Source: an uncultured Aquimarina sp. (GTDB lineage: Bacteria > Bacteroidota > Bacteroidia > Flavobacteriales > Flavobacteriaceae). Taken from it: a stretch of 64,000 nt of DNA. The stretch is from positions 529,622 to 593,621 of the forward strand of contig CANMDW010000003.1 in assembly GCA_947496705.1 (NCBI GenBank). The letters run 5' to 3'. Positions within the stretch are counted from its first letter, which is position 1. The number at the start of each line of letters is the position of its first letter. The notes beneath the pieces are model-generated. The model made no database searches. It saw only the letters and a list, made by a program, of their open reading frames with translations, and was not told where the DNA came from. The position numbers and the translations under genes were made by a program. Positions 47,001-53,364 of this stretch are shown here, piece after piece.

Positions 47001-48134
47001 TCCCGGAAAGTAATCGTCGCTGGAGTTATTGTTGGCTGCAGCAAAGATTACCAATCCACCCTGCATGGGGCCATACGGATCTCCGTCGGCATCATAGCCT
47101 GCATTTTCGATAAAATAATCAATGGCATCCTTCACAGATTCTGGAAAAAGATCTGGATCTCTATACCCCCAGCTGTTCTGGGCAATCACCGCACCATTGT
47201 CTGCTGCATATACCAGGGCCTGTGCATGACCTCCTCCTCTTCCTGTATTATCAAAAGTACCACAGCTCATCAGTCGCACTCCATCGCCATTTCCCGATCC
47301 TCCGGCTACTCCAGAGACACCGATACCATTATTATTTACTGCCCCCACAGTACCTGCTACATGGGTACCATGTGAGCCAGCTGGGATAATTGCATTCTGA
47401 CCTACAAAATTATAGCCGTGTATATCATCTACATAGCCGTTGTTATCGTCATCCACTCCTGCTATCCCATTCAGTTCGGGCAGGTTTTCCCACATGGCAT
47501 CCCGCAGGTCGGGATGGTTAAAATCGACCCCACCATCAATAATGGCTACAATCACACTGCGATCTCCCGCTTCTATTTCCCAGGCTTCGGGAAGATCGAT
47601 ATCGGCATCTCCGGTACCTCCGCTCTGGCCGGTATTGTTGTAGTGCCACTGGTCTTCATATTGTGGGTCGTTGGTAGGACCTTCCATGGGGCCCATTGCA
47701 TCAATAGTGGCCATATAAATGCATTCTGCTGCCTGTATGGAAGCACTTGATTTGTATGCTTTTACGATCTCATTGATCTGCTTGCTGTGTTTCTGCGTTA
47801 TATCTACTTCATACCATAGGTGCAGGCCGTGTTTTCTGTGTTTTGCTTCAAATTTTCCAGCGTCGGGATACATACGTCTGATACGGGGTACTTCATAACG
47901 GCGACTGATGGCATCTATATCCCGAATTCCGGTACGTGCACTGGAAGCTCCTTTTGTCGCATACATCTTAGCAGGGAGTTGTTGTAATGTGGCTTCAAGT
48001 TTGGGTTCAAACTTGATACGAAAGGTCGTGGGGTGTACGGTTTGTCTGGATTGACAACGTACCTGATGTCCCATCAACATCATGAAGACTACAATGATAC
48101 CGATAAGATACTTAATTGAGGTAATTTTTTTCAT
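41004..48134 (-). CDS. Very large S8 subtilisin-like protease with ASH-type repeats, T9SS cargo
   Basis: A 2376-residue protein. Signal peptide about 1-27. The peptidase S8 domain covers about 155-490, with catalytic Asp200 (AIIDGGVD), His255 (SHGTHVAGT) and Ser430 (GTSMACPHVSG) all present. A fibronectin III-like domain follows (about 500-600), then a long series of choice-of-anchor/ASH-like beta domains (recurrent motif TISLQGSGF or RLEGEAL ending each). Between them are three copies of an unusual alpha/beta module with a D-V-L-V-x-x-N-G...I-R-E-W-V-L-x-G-G-N-L-I-I-E core (around residues 1120, 1590 and 2020). A T9SS type A domain ends it (about 2290-2376; VFPNPFEDRVTIGFDLKESG). It is expressed from the same promoter type as the adhesins. 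Confidence 0.88.
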   Translation of the reverse strand: MKKITSIKYLIGIIVVFMMLMGHQVRCQSRQTVHPTTFRIKFEPKLEATLQQLPAKMYATKGASSARTGIRDIDAISRRYEVPRIRRMYPDAGKFEAKHRKHGLHLWYEVDITQKHSKQINEIVKAYKSSASIQAAECIYMATIDAMGPMEGPTNDPQYEDQWHYNNTGQSGGTGDADIDLPEAWEIEAGDRSVIVAIIDGGVDFNHPDLRDAMWENLPELNGIAGVDDDNNGYVDDIHGYNFVGQNAIIPAGSHGTHVAGTVGAVNNNGIGVSGVAGGSGNGDGVRLMSCGTFDNTGRGGGHAQALVYAADNGAVIAQNSWGYRDPDLFPESVKDAIDYFIENAGYDADGDPYGPMQGGLVIFAAANNNSSDDYFPGRYDKVLSVAAVDHKDKKSGFSNYGDWVDIAAPGSGILSTVPDNNYNYNSGTSMACPHVSGVAGLIISKFGTIGYTPDKVWQSLINSVDPIEEQNPDYIGQLGAGRLNAFKALLVTDDITFEPVTDLAVEDTGTISVTLNWTSTITGTASTAFGYNDIRYATFPITEANFEQAEKYISNHTAAPEGELDMITISGLTPNTTYYFAIKAASFAGFKSGLSNVVSSLTLPAPILSVAPASVFQQLDAGEIATQQITVQNIGQEDLIVNLKAKTRAPAATASLTTSPLFTISATNGKDYIYKIDPSTGDITDAIEVSDVELFANGLAYDGVYLYFTKSRSYDTRIFKVDPNSHEIIDTIQPPEGYEFRGLACSGSSIFGVDVFKDEILEMDLETGEVIKTIALDIAAGDGITYAGSRGTLFVSPQNGNSIHEVDIDTGEIISAIISPGRTHGLGYSEADQLLYVGNRGSVFGNKKIDAVNPNNGKIMFTLDLPYIQGIASDEAFNADWLSYTSEEQTVPPGGNTTFTITIDAQNTPPNTYHQYLTIESNAPLSPKKRVQVTLYVPGSPQIYVEENTIDVGTVFINRDTVSKSVTLYNTGSDALHIDNILLDSSEFYLGDISFPITIPRKDSFSFEVYFSAESEGLKSADLIVQSDSPDPSDLTIRLEGEALVPPALEVSKDNIQIVLHQGASATDTFSIGNNGGSDLKFHLSLLSTSKEVVFEEELLAGVSVLMTKDNRPKFTADLEAQGATVMVNEGPLTEATLMDIDLLLVESNYVPTATEIDIIRNWVTQGGNLFVDQRFNQEIYNTLLAGTGISLTQELAEYGITSDITPHAVTDGLEAYNINPGGKAGLAVSGNALTLIKDSKGLNHVAVGNLGEGKVLVIAYSSTEKFIYPSTGHSKLAMNAVNWMTDRSGISTSVATGVIAAGEQLAVEVLFDAAALQAGTYQNRLYITTNDPETPSGQIQTSLEVVVEGPSVRLSDNTIDFGGYPIDETISKTISIANVGTETLVVDALNFTDDHFFTADTAFQLAPDEQRVLTVSYTPNNEENNTGTLSIHSNDVANSPIEVQLSGEGLGGPYTSVSKTAIDFGPSELNASYVVPLVVTNLGVAPLVIDSFFTDNPRFTVNPTQLTLGPKEEGIVEVSYRPEAIENDEGILQWTSNDPYETVSQVSLTGSGIPAKISIAPEAINVTVAQGETLVQKAEIDNSRRFQDLNYTTAITRTQNFSGKHIFFKIANYTTFRDILESRGAITYESQNISRNTLETMDVLVINNGVYAAEQNIIREWVLEGGNLIIEGDFSRDRFNTILEGSGISYIDQPVSRGLTNDITQHPVTNGVGEYMITNNTRSILEVVAPGTSLVKDIEGSSFIAAASLGAGKVVAIASLNGHNVYIDETGHLDLGLNAMAWLTDAETGADWVQVTPSGNIGAQQTGEIDVTFNASAKEVGIYGGNLVVSTDDPLVTNVTIPLQLTVTEGTPMPNIAVDRTAFEFGEIAVNSTATDSLVIANTGATLLEIDALFTTDAHFSVSSTSLVLNPGQSETVFVSYTPDATEVNNGSLMIQSNDPDQSEITISLQGSGFVPTIIISPDNLSVELPQGETDMREITIDNSQRSVPLNFETTIQYSDTNTTPEHDFTGKKILFKSLRTEFRDILESKGAITSYTSDIIWEGRGDLDDIDVLVTHNGTYPQEADYIREWVLNGGNLIIEADFQRERFNTILGGSGITYLDQSLVTGMTGEITEHPVTEGVDQYMISTRFGYRSVLDVAAPAISLIRDAAGTSYMAISSLGLGKVVVIIGPNSADATLNEEGHLDLALNSMSWLIGTAPEPDWMQLSVASGQVPAGETMNISTMFNTTNLAVGAYAASLSINTDDVITPMVAIPVSLSVVAAASTISFTESENETEGQQLYKNLQNYQVFPNPFEDRVTIGFDLKESGYAHLKVIDVFGREVKTLLDGDQKSGTYNIPWDGNTTSGDQVANGMYILLFQSGTQTFSSRIFFNR

Positions 48135-48312
48135 TAGGGGATTTTTTACAGTTGTGTTTAGTGAATTATTAATCGTTGGGTGAATTAGATGTCATCTACA
48201 TTATGTGTTGAACAGGATTCAAAATGCCTGATCCATAAAGTACATCAACCCAAGAAGTGGTCTAAAGTGAATTTTGCATAGGTGTGGGCTTTTGGTGGTT
48301 ATTATATAGATA
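48135..48312 (-). other. Leader of the subtilase gene
   Basis: 178 bp between the -7 element and the start codon, longer than the ~35-50 bp leaders of the adhesins. It contains AGAAGTGGTCTAAA (48253-48266), which resembles one end of the 97-bp element at 40677 and may be a solo relic. I see no ORF. Confidence 0.4.
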
Positions 48313-48378
48313 CAATAATATCCTAAATTCTACAGAACCACTAGCACAGGAGTTCCAAAAAGTGACACGGGAGTTCCA
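48313..48378 (-). promoter_or_regulatory. Family promoter/operator, copy 8 (subtilase)
   Basis: -7-like TATTATTG at 48313-48320 and GTTCCA at 48352-48357 and 48373-48378, with the same 32/21 geometry. The only gene it can serve is the 2376-residue protease. Confidence 0.8.
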
Positions 48379-48400
48379 TTTTTAAAAGACTATAAGAAAT

Positions 48401-48433
48401 AAAGAGGATGATCCAGAACAGACCATCCTCTTT
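48401..48433 (-). terminator. Terminator of the 728-residue adhesin gene
   Basis: AAAGAGGATG...CATCCTCTTT hairpin. Confidence 0.8.
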
Positions 48434-48472
48434 ACAATCACACAATCAACTCACTAAGGAGGAAACGAATCA

Positions 48473-50659
48473 CTATTTTTTGATCACCATCTTTTTGGAA
48501 ACCATCACTTTACTATTCACGATCAGGCTGTAGTGGTAGATCCCTGCAGGCAACAGCAAGTTGTTGATTTGTACTGCTCCATCGCCCGATTGCAAATTGG
48601 TAAATGATCGTATGAGCAGACCATTACCATCAAAAATCTGGATCGAGGCTCCGTTTTGATAGCCTTCGGGAATATGATAATCTATGGTGGTTGTAGTATC
48701 GAAAGGATTTGGAATGTTTTGGGATAGTTTGAATCCTGAAGTGTTTAATAAACCGGAGCTTTCAGAACCGGTATTTTGATTATCTTTTGAATTTATCAAT
48801 TCGTCTATCTGTTGCTGTTGCTGTTGGTTTTGTGTGAGCAGTTCTTCATTTTGTTCTTTCAATTCTTTGATCGCCTCCATCAAGACCGGGATCAAGCCCA
48901 CATAGTTGACCGCCGTACTTTCTTCCTGTTGTTTTACCAACTCGGGAAACACCTTTTGCAGATCGGTGGCATTTACTGCATATTGGGTTTTGGTGATTGA
49001 CTTCTTATCGGCCGTCTTGGCAGTAGTAGTGTTTACTGTACTATTGATGGTGTTGATCTTCTCCAATGCATTCTCTATAGGTTGTGATTTGCTTTTGGTA
49101 ATGTTGGGACCCGCATTGTCTACCCAAAATCCTGTAGCAAAAGCATTGCCCACCACATACAACTTAGCCTCCTGTGTATCAGTCGTTCCTATGCCTATCG
49201 CACCGGTTTCAAAATCACCATACAATAATGGGATATCATTGACCTCTCCATTCTGAATGTATAGCTCATGATTTACATTGTTACGCCCTTTACCGGCATC
49301 TCTTCCTATAAATACACTTTGATTTCCCTGGTTGTCATGTCCTGCCCTATACCCGATATAAGTATTGCCGTTTCCTTCATCGTTGTTTCTACCTGCGTTT
49401 CTCCCTACAAAAGTATTAAAACTACCCGAGGTATTGCTAAACCCCGACCAATAGCCTAAAAATGTATTTTCTTTACCAGTGGTGTTCTCATGTCCTGATT
49501 CTGCTCCAAAAAAGGTATTAAGGAACCCAGTGGTATTGTTTCTTCCAGAATTAGCGCCTACAAACGTATTGATCCATCCTGTGGTATTGCCTGTTCCAGA
49601 ATTAGTTCCTAAAAATGTATTCAAATTACCTGTAGTATTACTTCTTCCAGAATTAGTTCCTAAAAATGTATTCAAATTACCTGTAGCATTATTTAGTCCA
49701 GAACTACTCCCTATAAAAGTATTATCATAACCGCCGGTATTTCCTTGTCCTGCAGCTGCTCCTATAAAGGTATTAAAAGCACCGGTAGTGTTACGAATCC
49801 CTGAACTTATTCCTGAAAATGTATTATAACTTCCTGTAGTGTTATCATGACCTGAATTCTGGCCTGAAAAGGTATTAGATCTACCCGTAGTATTACTATA
49901 TCCCGATCCATTGCCTGAAAATGTGTTTAAATCCCCTGTAGTGTTACTATATCCCGAATTCTGGCCTGAAAAGGTATTCCCCTGCCCTGTGGTGTTGCTA
50001 TATCCCGAATTCTCGCCTGAAAAGGTATTAAAACCCCCTGTAGTGTTACTATATCCCGAATTCTGGCCTGAAAAGGTATTACGGTATCCTGTGGTATTGC
50101 TATATCCCGATTGATAACCCGAGAAGGTATTGTTACTTCCTGTAGTATTCGATTCTCCTGAAGCAGCCCCAATAAAAACATTGGCAGTGGCAATGGTATT
50201 ACTAAATCCTGCTTTTTTTCCTATAAAGGTGTTATCGGTGCCACCTTGGTTGTCATAACCCGATTGATAACCTAAGAAGGTATTGTTATTCCCGGTGGTA
50301 TTCCTTAAACCAGAACTCATACCAAGAAATGTATTTGAACTCCCTTCTGTATTATACCAACCTGAACTAACTCCTATAAACACATTACTATTTCCGGTAA
50401 TGTTACTATATCCTGATGATCTTCCCAGAAATGTGTTATTGTTTCCGTTTATATTTTTAAACCCTGAATATGCCCCCAGCATGGTATTACTATTTCCCGT
50501 AGAGTTTTTGTTACCTGTGTCAAATCCTATAAAAGTATTGTTCACTCCAAAGGTGTTTGATACCCCTGCACCGACACCATATTTTGTAGTGGTTTGTCCA
50601 CAAATATGCCCAATAGTGCATATTCCTAATAGCATAAAAGATAAAATTAGCCGTTTCAT
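48473..50659 (-). CDS. Repeat adhesin-like T9SS cargo, 728 aa
   Basis: Signal peptide (MKRLILSFMLLGICTIGHIC, then GQ). About 24 repeats span about 34-455; a run of near-identical units (NTFSGQNSGYS type) lies in the middle. The S74-like segment is at about 530-605 (YAVNATDLQKVFPELVKQQE, NYVGLIPVLMEAIKELKEQN). The coiled coil is Gln-rich (LLTQNQQQQQQIDELINSKD). The sorting domain is about 648-728. The first ~115 residues and the 190-bp upstream region are almost identical to those of the 868-residue gene. Confidence 0.87.
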   Translation of the reverse strand: MKRLILSFMLLGICTIGHICGQTTTKYGVGAGVSNTFGVNNTFIGFDTGNKNSTGNSNTMLGAYSGFKNINGNNNTFLGRSSGYSNITGNSNVFIGVSSGWYNTEGSSNTFLGMSSGLRNTTGNNNTFLGYQSGYDNQGGTDNTFIGKKAGFSNTIATANVFIGAASGESNTTGSNNTFSGYQSGYSNTTGYRNTFSGQNSGYSNTTGGFNTFSGENSGYSNTTGQGNTFSGQNSGYSNTTGDLNTFSGNGSGYSNTTGRSNTFSGQNSGHDNTTGSYNTFSGISSGIRNTTGAFNTFIGAAAGQGNTGGYDNTFIGSSSGLNNATGNLNTFLGTNSGRSNTTGNLNTFLGTNSGTGNTTGWINTFVGANSGRNNTTGFLNTFFGAESGHENTTGKENTFLGYWSGFSNTSGSFNTFVGRNAGRNNDEGNGNTYIGYRAGHDNQGNQSVFIGRDAGKGRNNVNHELYIQNGEVNDIPLLYGDFETGAIGIGTTDTQEAKLYVVGNAFATGFWVDNAGPNITKSKSQPIENALEKINTINSTVNTTTAKTADKKSITKTQYAVNATDLQKVFPELVKQQEESTAVNYVGLIPVLMEAIKELKEQNEELLTQNQQQQQQIDELINSKDNQNTGSESSGLLNTSGFKLSQNIPNPFDTTTTIDYHIPEGYQNGASIQIFDGNGLLIRSFTNLQSGDGAVQINNLLLPAGIYHYSLIVNSKVMVSKKMVIKK

Positions 50660-50689
50660 TGCTGTATGTTTTTGTGATTACTAATGGCT

Positions 50690-50755
50690 GCAAAGTACCC
50701 CAAAACCTAAAACCCCACTATCACTACAGTTCCAAAAGTTGGTACAGGAGTTCCA
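50690..50755 (-). promoter_or_regulatory. Family promoter/operator, copy 9
   Basis: TACTTTGC at 50690-50697 and GTTCCA at 50729-50734 and 50750-50755. Nearly identical in sequence to copy 11. Confidence 0.82.
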
Positions 50756-50786
50756 TGTTTCGGGAAAACTGTACATCTTATATGAT

Positions 50787-50819
50787 AAAGAGGATTATCT
50801 GTTCTAGATAATCCTCTTT
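50787..50819 (-). terminator. Terminator of the 768-residue adhesin gene
   Basis: AAAGAGGATTATCT pairs perfectly with AGATAATCCTCTTT. Confidence 0.85.
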
Positions 50820-50858
50820 ACAATCACACGCTCAACTCACTAAGGAGGAAACGAATCA

Positions 50859-53165
50859 CTATTTTTTGATCACCATCTTTTTGGAAGCCATCACTTTACT
50901 ATTCACTATCAGGCTGTAGTGATAGATGCCTGCGGGTAACAGCAAGTTATTGATTTGTACTGCCCCATCGCCCGATTGCAATTGGGTAAATGATCGTATG
51001 AGCAGACCATTGCCGTCAAAAATCTGGATCGATGCTCCATTTTGATAGCCTTCGGGAATGGAATAGGAAATGGTGGTAGAAGTTTCAAACGGATTAGGGA
51101 TATTTTGCGATAGTTTAAAGCCGGAAGTATTTAAGGTCCCATTCTGATTTATAATACCTGTTCCTTGTCCGGACACTGCATTTCTTAGCACCTCAATCTC
51201 TTCTTTTAGTTCCCTTATGGTTTCATCATGCTGTTCTTTCAGCGTATTATTTTCAATCTTAAGTTCTTTGATCGCCTCCATCAAGACCGGGATCAAGCCT
51301 ACATAGTTGACCGCCGTACTTTCTTCCTGCTGCTTTACCAGGTCGGGAAATACGTTTTGCAGATCGGTAGCATTTACTGCATATTGGGTTTGGGTGGTTG
51401 ATTTTTTATCGGCCGTCTTGGCAGTAATAGTGTTTACTGTACTATTGATGGTGTTGATCTTCTCCAGGGCATTCTCTATAGGTTGTGATTTGCTTTTGGT
51501 AATGTTGGGACCCGTATTATTATCTATCCATAATCCTGAGGCTATGGCATTGCCAATTACATACAGCTTATAATCAGAGGTCTCGGTGGTCCCGATCCCT
51601 ATCGCACCGGTTTCAAAATCCCCATACAGTAATGGGATATCATTGACCACTCCATCTTGAATATATAGCTTATGATTTATATTGTTGCGCCCTTTACCTG
51701 CGTCTCTTCCTATAAATACACTATAATCTCCCTGGTTATCATGTCCTGCCCTATACCCGATATAGGTGTTACCTGTTCCTTCATTGTTATTTCTTCCTGC
51801 GTTTCTCCCCAAAAAAGTATTAAAACTCCCTGAGGTATTACTCGCACCCGAACCGTTACCAAAAAAAGCGTTTTCCTGACCGGTGATATTATCACGCCCA
51901 GAGATTAATCCAAAAAAAGCATTAGAAATACCGGTGGTATTATTGTTTCCTGATCGCCAGCCATAAAAAGTATTAAATACACCTGTAGTATTTGAAGCGC
52001 CTGATGCCCCGCCTACAAAGGTATTGTAATAACCAGTAGTATTCTTTGTTCCACTACTTACTCCTATAAATGTATTAGAATCTCCTGTGGTATTTTGTTC
52101 TCCCGATCCAGATCCTATAAAAACATTGGCACTGGCTGTAGTATTGCTGTATCCTGCTGTTTCTCCAATAAAAGTGTTATTACTTCCTTCAGTATTGCTG
52201 TGTCCTGAAAAGTTCCCCATAAACGTATTTGCCCCGCCCGTTGTGTTGCTCATACCCGATTCATAACCTAGAAAAGAGTTATGAAAACCTATGGTATTTT
52301 CAAGTCCTGAATTAAAGCCCACAAAAACGTTTCTATTTCCGGTAGTATTGCTAAAACCTGCAGATGACCCTAAAAATACATTGTCCTGACCAATGGTATT
52401 ATTATAACCTGCTGCAACCCCTATAAATGTATTAAATGATCCTAAACTATTATTTCTCCCAGAAAGGCCTCCTAAAAACGCATTGCCTATACCAATGGTA
52501 TTCAATTTACCACTACTTATTCCGATAAAGACATTATTATTTCCGCTAGTATTTTCATATCCCGCTCTTTGTCCTATAAAGATATTACTCCTGCCATCCT
52601 TGTTGTCACGACCTGCTTCAAAACCTATAAATACATTATCGTTTCCAGTCGTATTAGAATATCCTGAAAAAGCTCCTGAAAAGATATTATGAATACCCTC
52701 AGTATTACTGTAGCCCGATTGATGCCCGGTAAATACATTGTCCTCACCTACCGTATTGTTATATCCCGAATCCTGCCCGAGAAAAATGTTTCGGTTTCCG
52801 GTGGTATTCCCATGGCCGGCCTTTAAGCCTACGAATATATTTGAATTCCCTTCTGTATTATACCAGCCCGAATGACTTCCTATAAATATGTTATCATTTC
52901 CGGTAGTGTTATTGTACCCCGATGATTTTCCCAGAAAAGTGTTATAACTTCCATTAATATTGTTAAATCCCGAATATGCCCCAAGCATAGTATTACTATT
53001 TCCCGTAGAGTTTTTATTCCCTGTATTATATCCGATAAATGTATTTTCTGTTCCTGTAGTGTTTGATGCCCCTGCACCGGTACCATATTTTGTAGTGGTT
53101 TGTCCATAAACATGCCCAATAGTGCATATTCCTAATAGCATAAAAGATAAAATTAGCTGTTTCAT
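50859..53165 (-). CDS. Repeat adhesin-like T9SS cargo, 768 aa
   Basis: Signal peptide (MKQLILSFMLLGICTIGHVY, then GQ). About 26 repeats span about 34-490. The S74-like segment follows (YAVNATDLQNVFPDLVKQQE), then a coiled coil (about 640-680; ELKIENNTLKEQHDETIREL), then the sorting domain (about 688-768; IPNPFETSTTISYSIPEGYQ). The last six or seven repeats match those of the 868-residue protein far better than other regions do, a sign of segmental exchange. Confidence 0.87.
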   Translation of the reverse strand: MKQLILSFMLLGICTIGHVYGQTTTKYGTGAGASNTTGTENTFIGYNTGNKNSTGNSNTMLGAYSGFNNINGSYNTFLGKSSGYNNTTGNDNIFIGSHSGWYNTEGNSNIFVGLKAGHGNTTGNRNIFLGQDSGYNNTVGEDNVFTGHQSGYSNTEGIHNIFSGAFSGYSNTTGNDNVFIGFEAGRDNKDGRSNIFIGQRAGYENTSGNNNVFIGISSGKLNTIGIGNAFLGGLSGRNNSLGSFNTFIGVAAGYNNTIGQDNVFLGSSAGFSNTTGNRNVFVGFNSGLENTIGFHNSFLGYESGMSNTTGGANTFMGNFSGHSNTEGSNNTFIGETAGYSNTTASANVFIGSGSGEQNTTGDSNTFIGVSSGTKNTTGYYNTFVGGASGASNTTGVFNTFYGWRSGNNNTTGISNAFFGLISGRDNITGQENAFFGNGSGASNTSGSFNTFLGRNAGRNNNEGTGNTYIGYRAGHDNQGDYSVFIGRDAGKGRNNINHKLYIQDGVVNDIPLLYGDFETGAIGIGTTETSDYKLYVIGNAIASGLWIDNNTGPNITKSKSQPIENALEKINTINSTVNTITAKTADKKSTTQTQYAVNATDLQNVFPDLVKQQEESTAVNYVGLIPVLMEAIKELKIENNTLKEQHDETIRELKEEIEVLRNAVSGQGTGIINQNGTLNTSGFKLSQNIPNPFETSTTISYSIPEGYQNGASIQIFDGNGLLIRSFTQLQSGDGAVQINNLLLPAGIYHYSLIVNSKVMASKKMVIKK

Positions 53166-53195
53166 TACTTTGTGTTTTTATGATTAATATTGGCT

Positions 53196-53261
53196 GCAAA
53201 GTACCCCAAAACCTAAAATCTCACTATCACTATAGTTCCAAAATCTTGTAAAATAGTTCCA
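53196..53261 (-). promoter_or_regulatory. Family promoter/operator, copy 10
   Basis: TACTTTGC at 53196-53203 and GTTCCA at 53235-53240 and 53256-53261. A third GTTCCA occurs by chance or as an extra box at 53264-53269. Confidence 0.8.
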
Positions 53262-53292
53262 TGGTTCCATAAAACTATAAGCGTTATATGAT

Positions 53293-53325
53293 AAAGAGGA
53301 TTATCTGTTCTAGATCATCCTCTTT
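53293..53325 (-). terminator. Terminator of the 868-residue adhesin gene
   Basis: AAAGAGGAT...ATCCTCTTT hairpin. Confidence 0.8.
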
Positions 53326-53364
53326 ACAATCACACAATCAACTCACTAAGGAGGAAACGAATCA

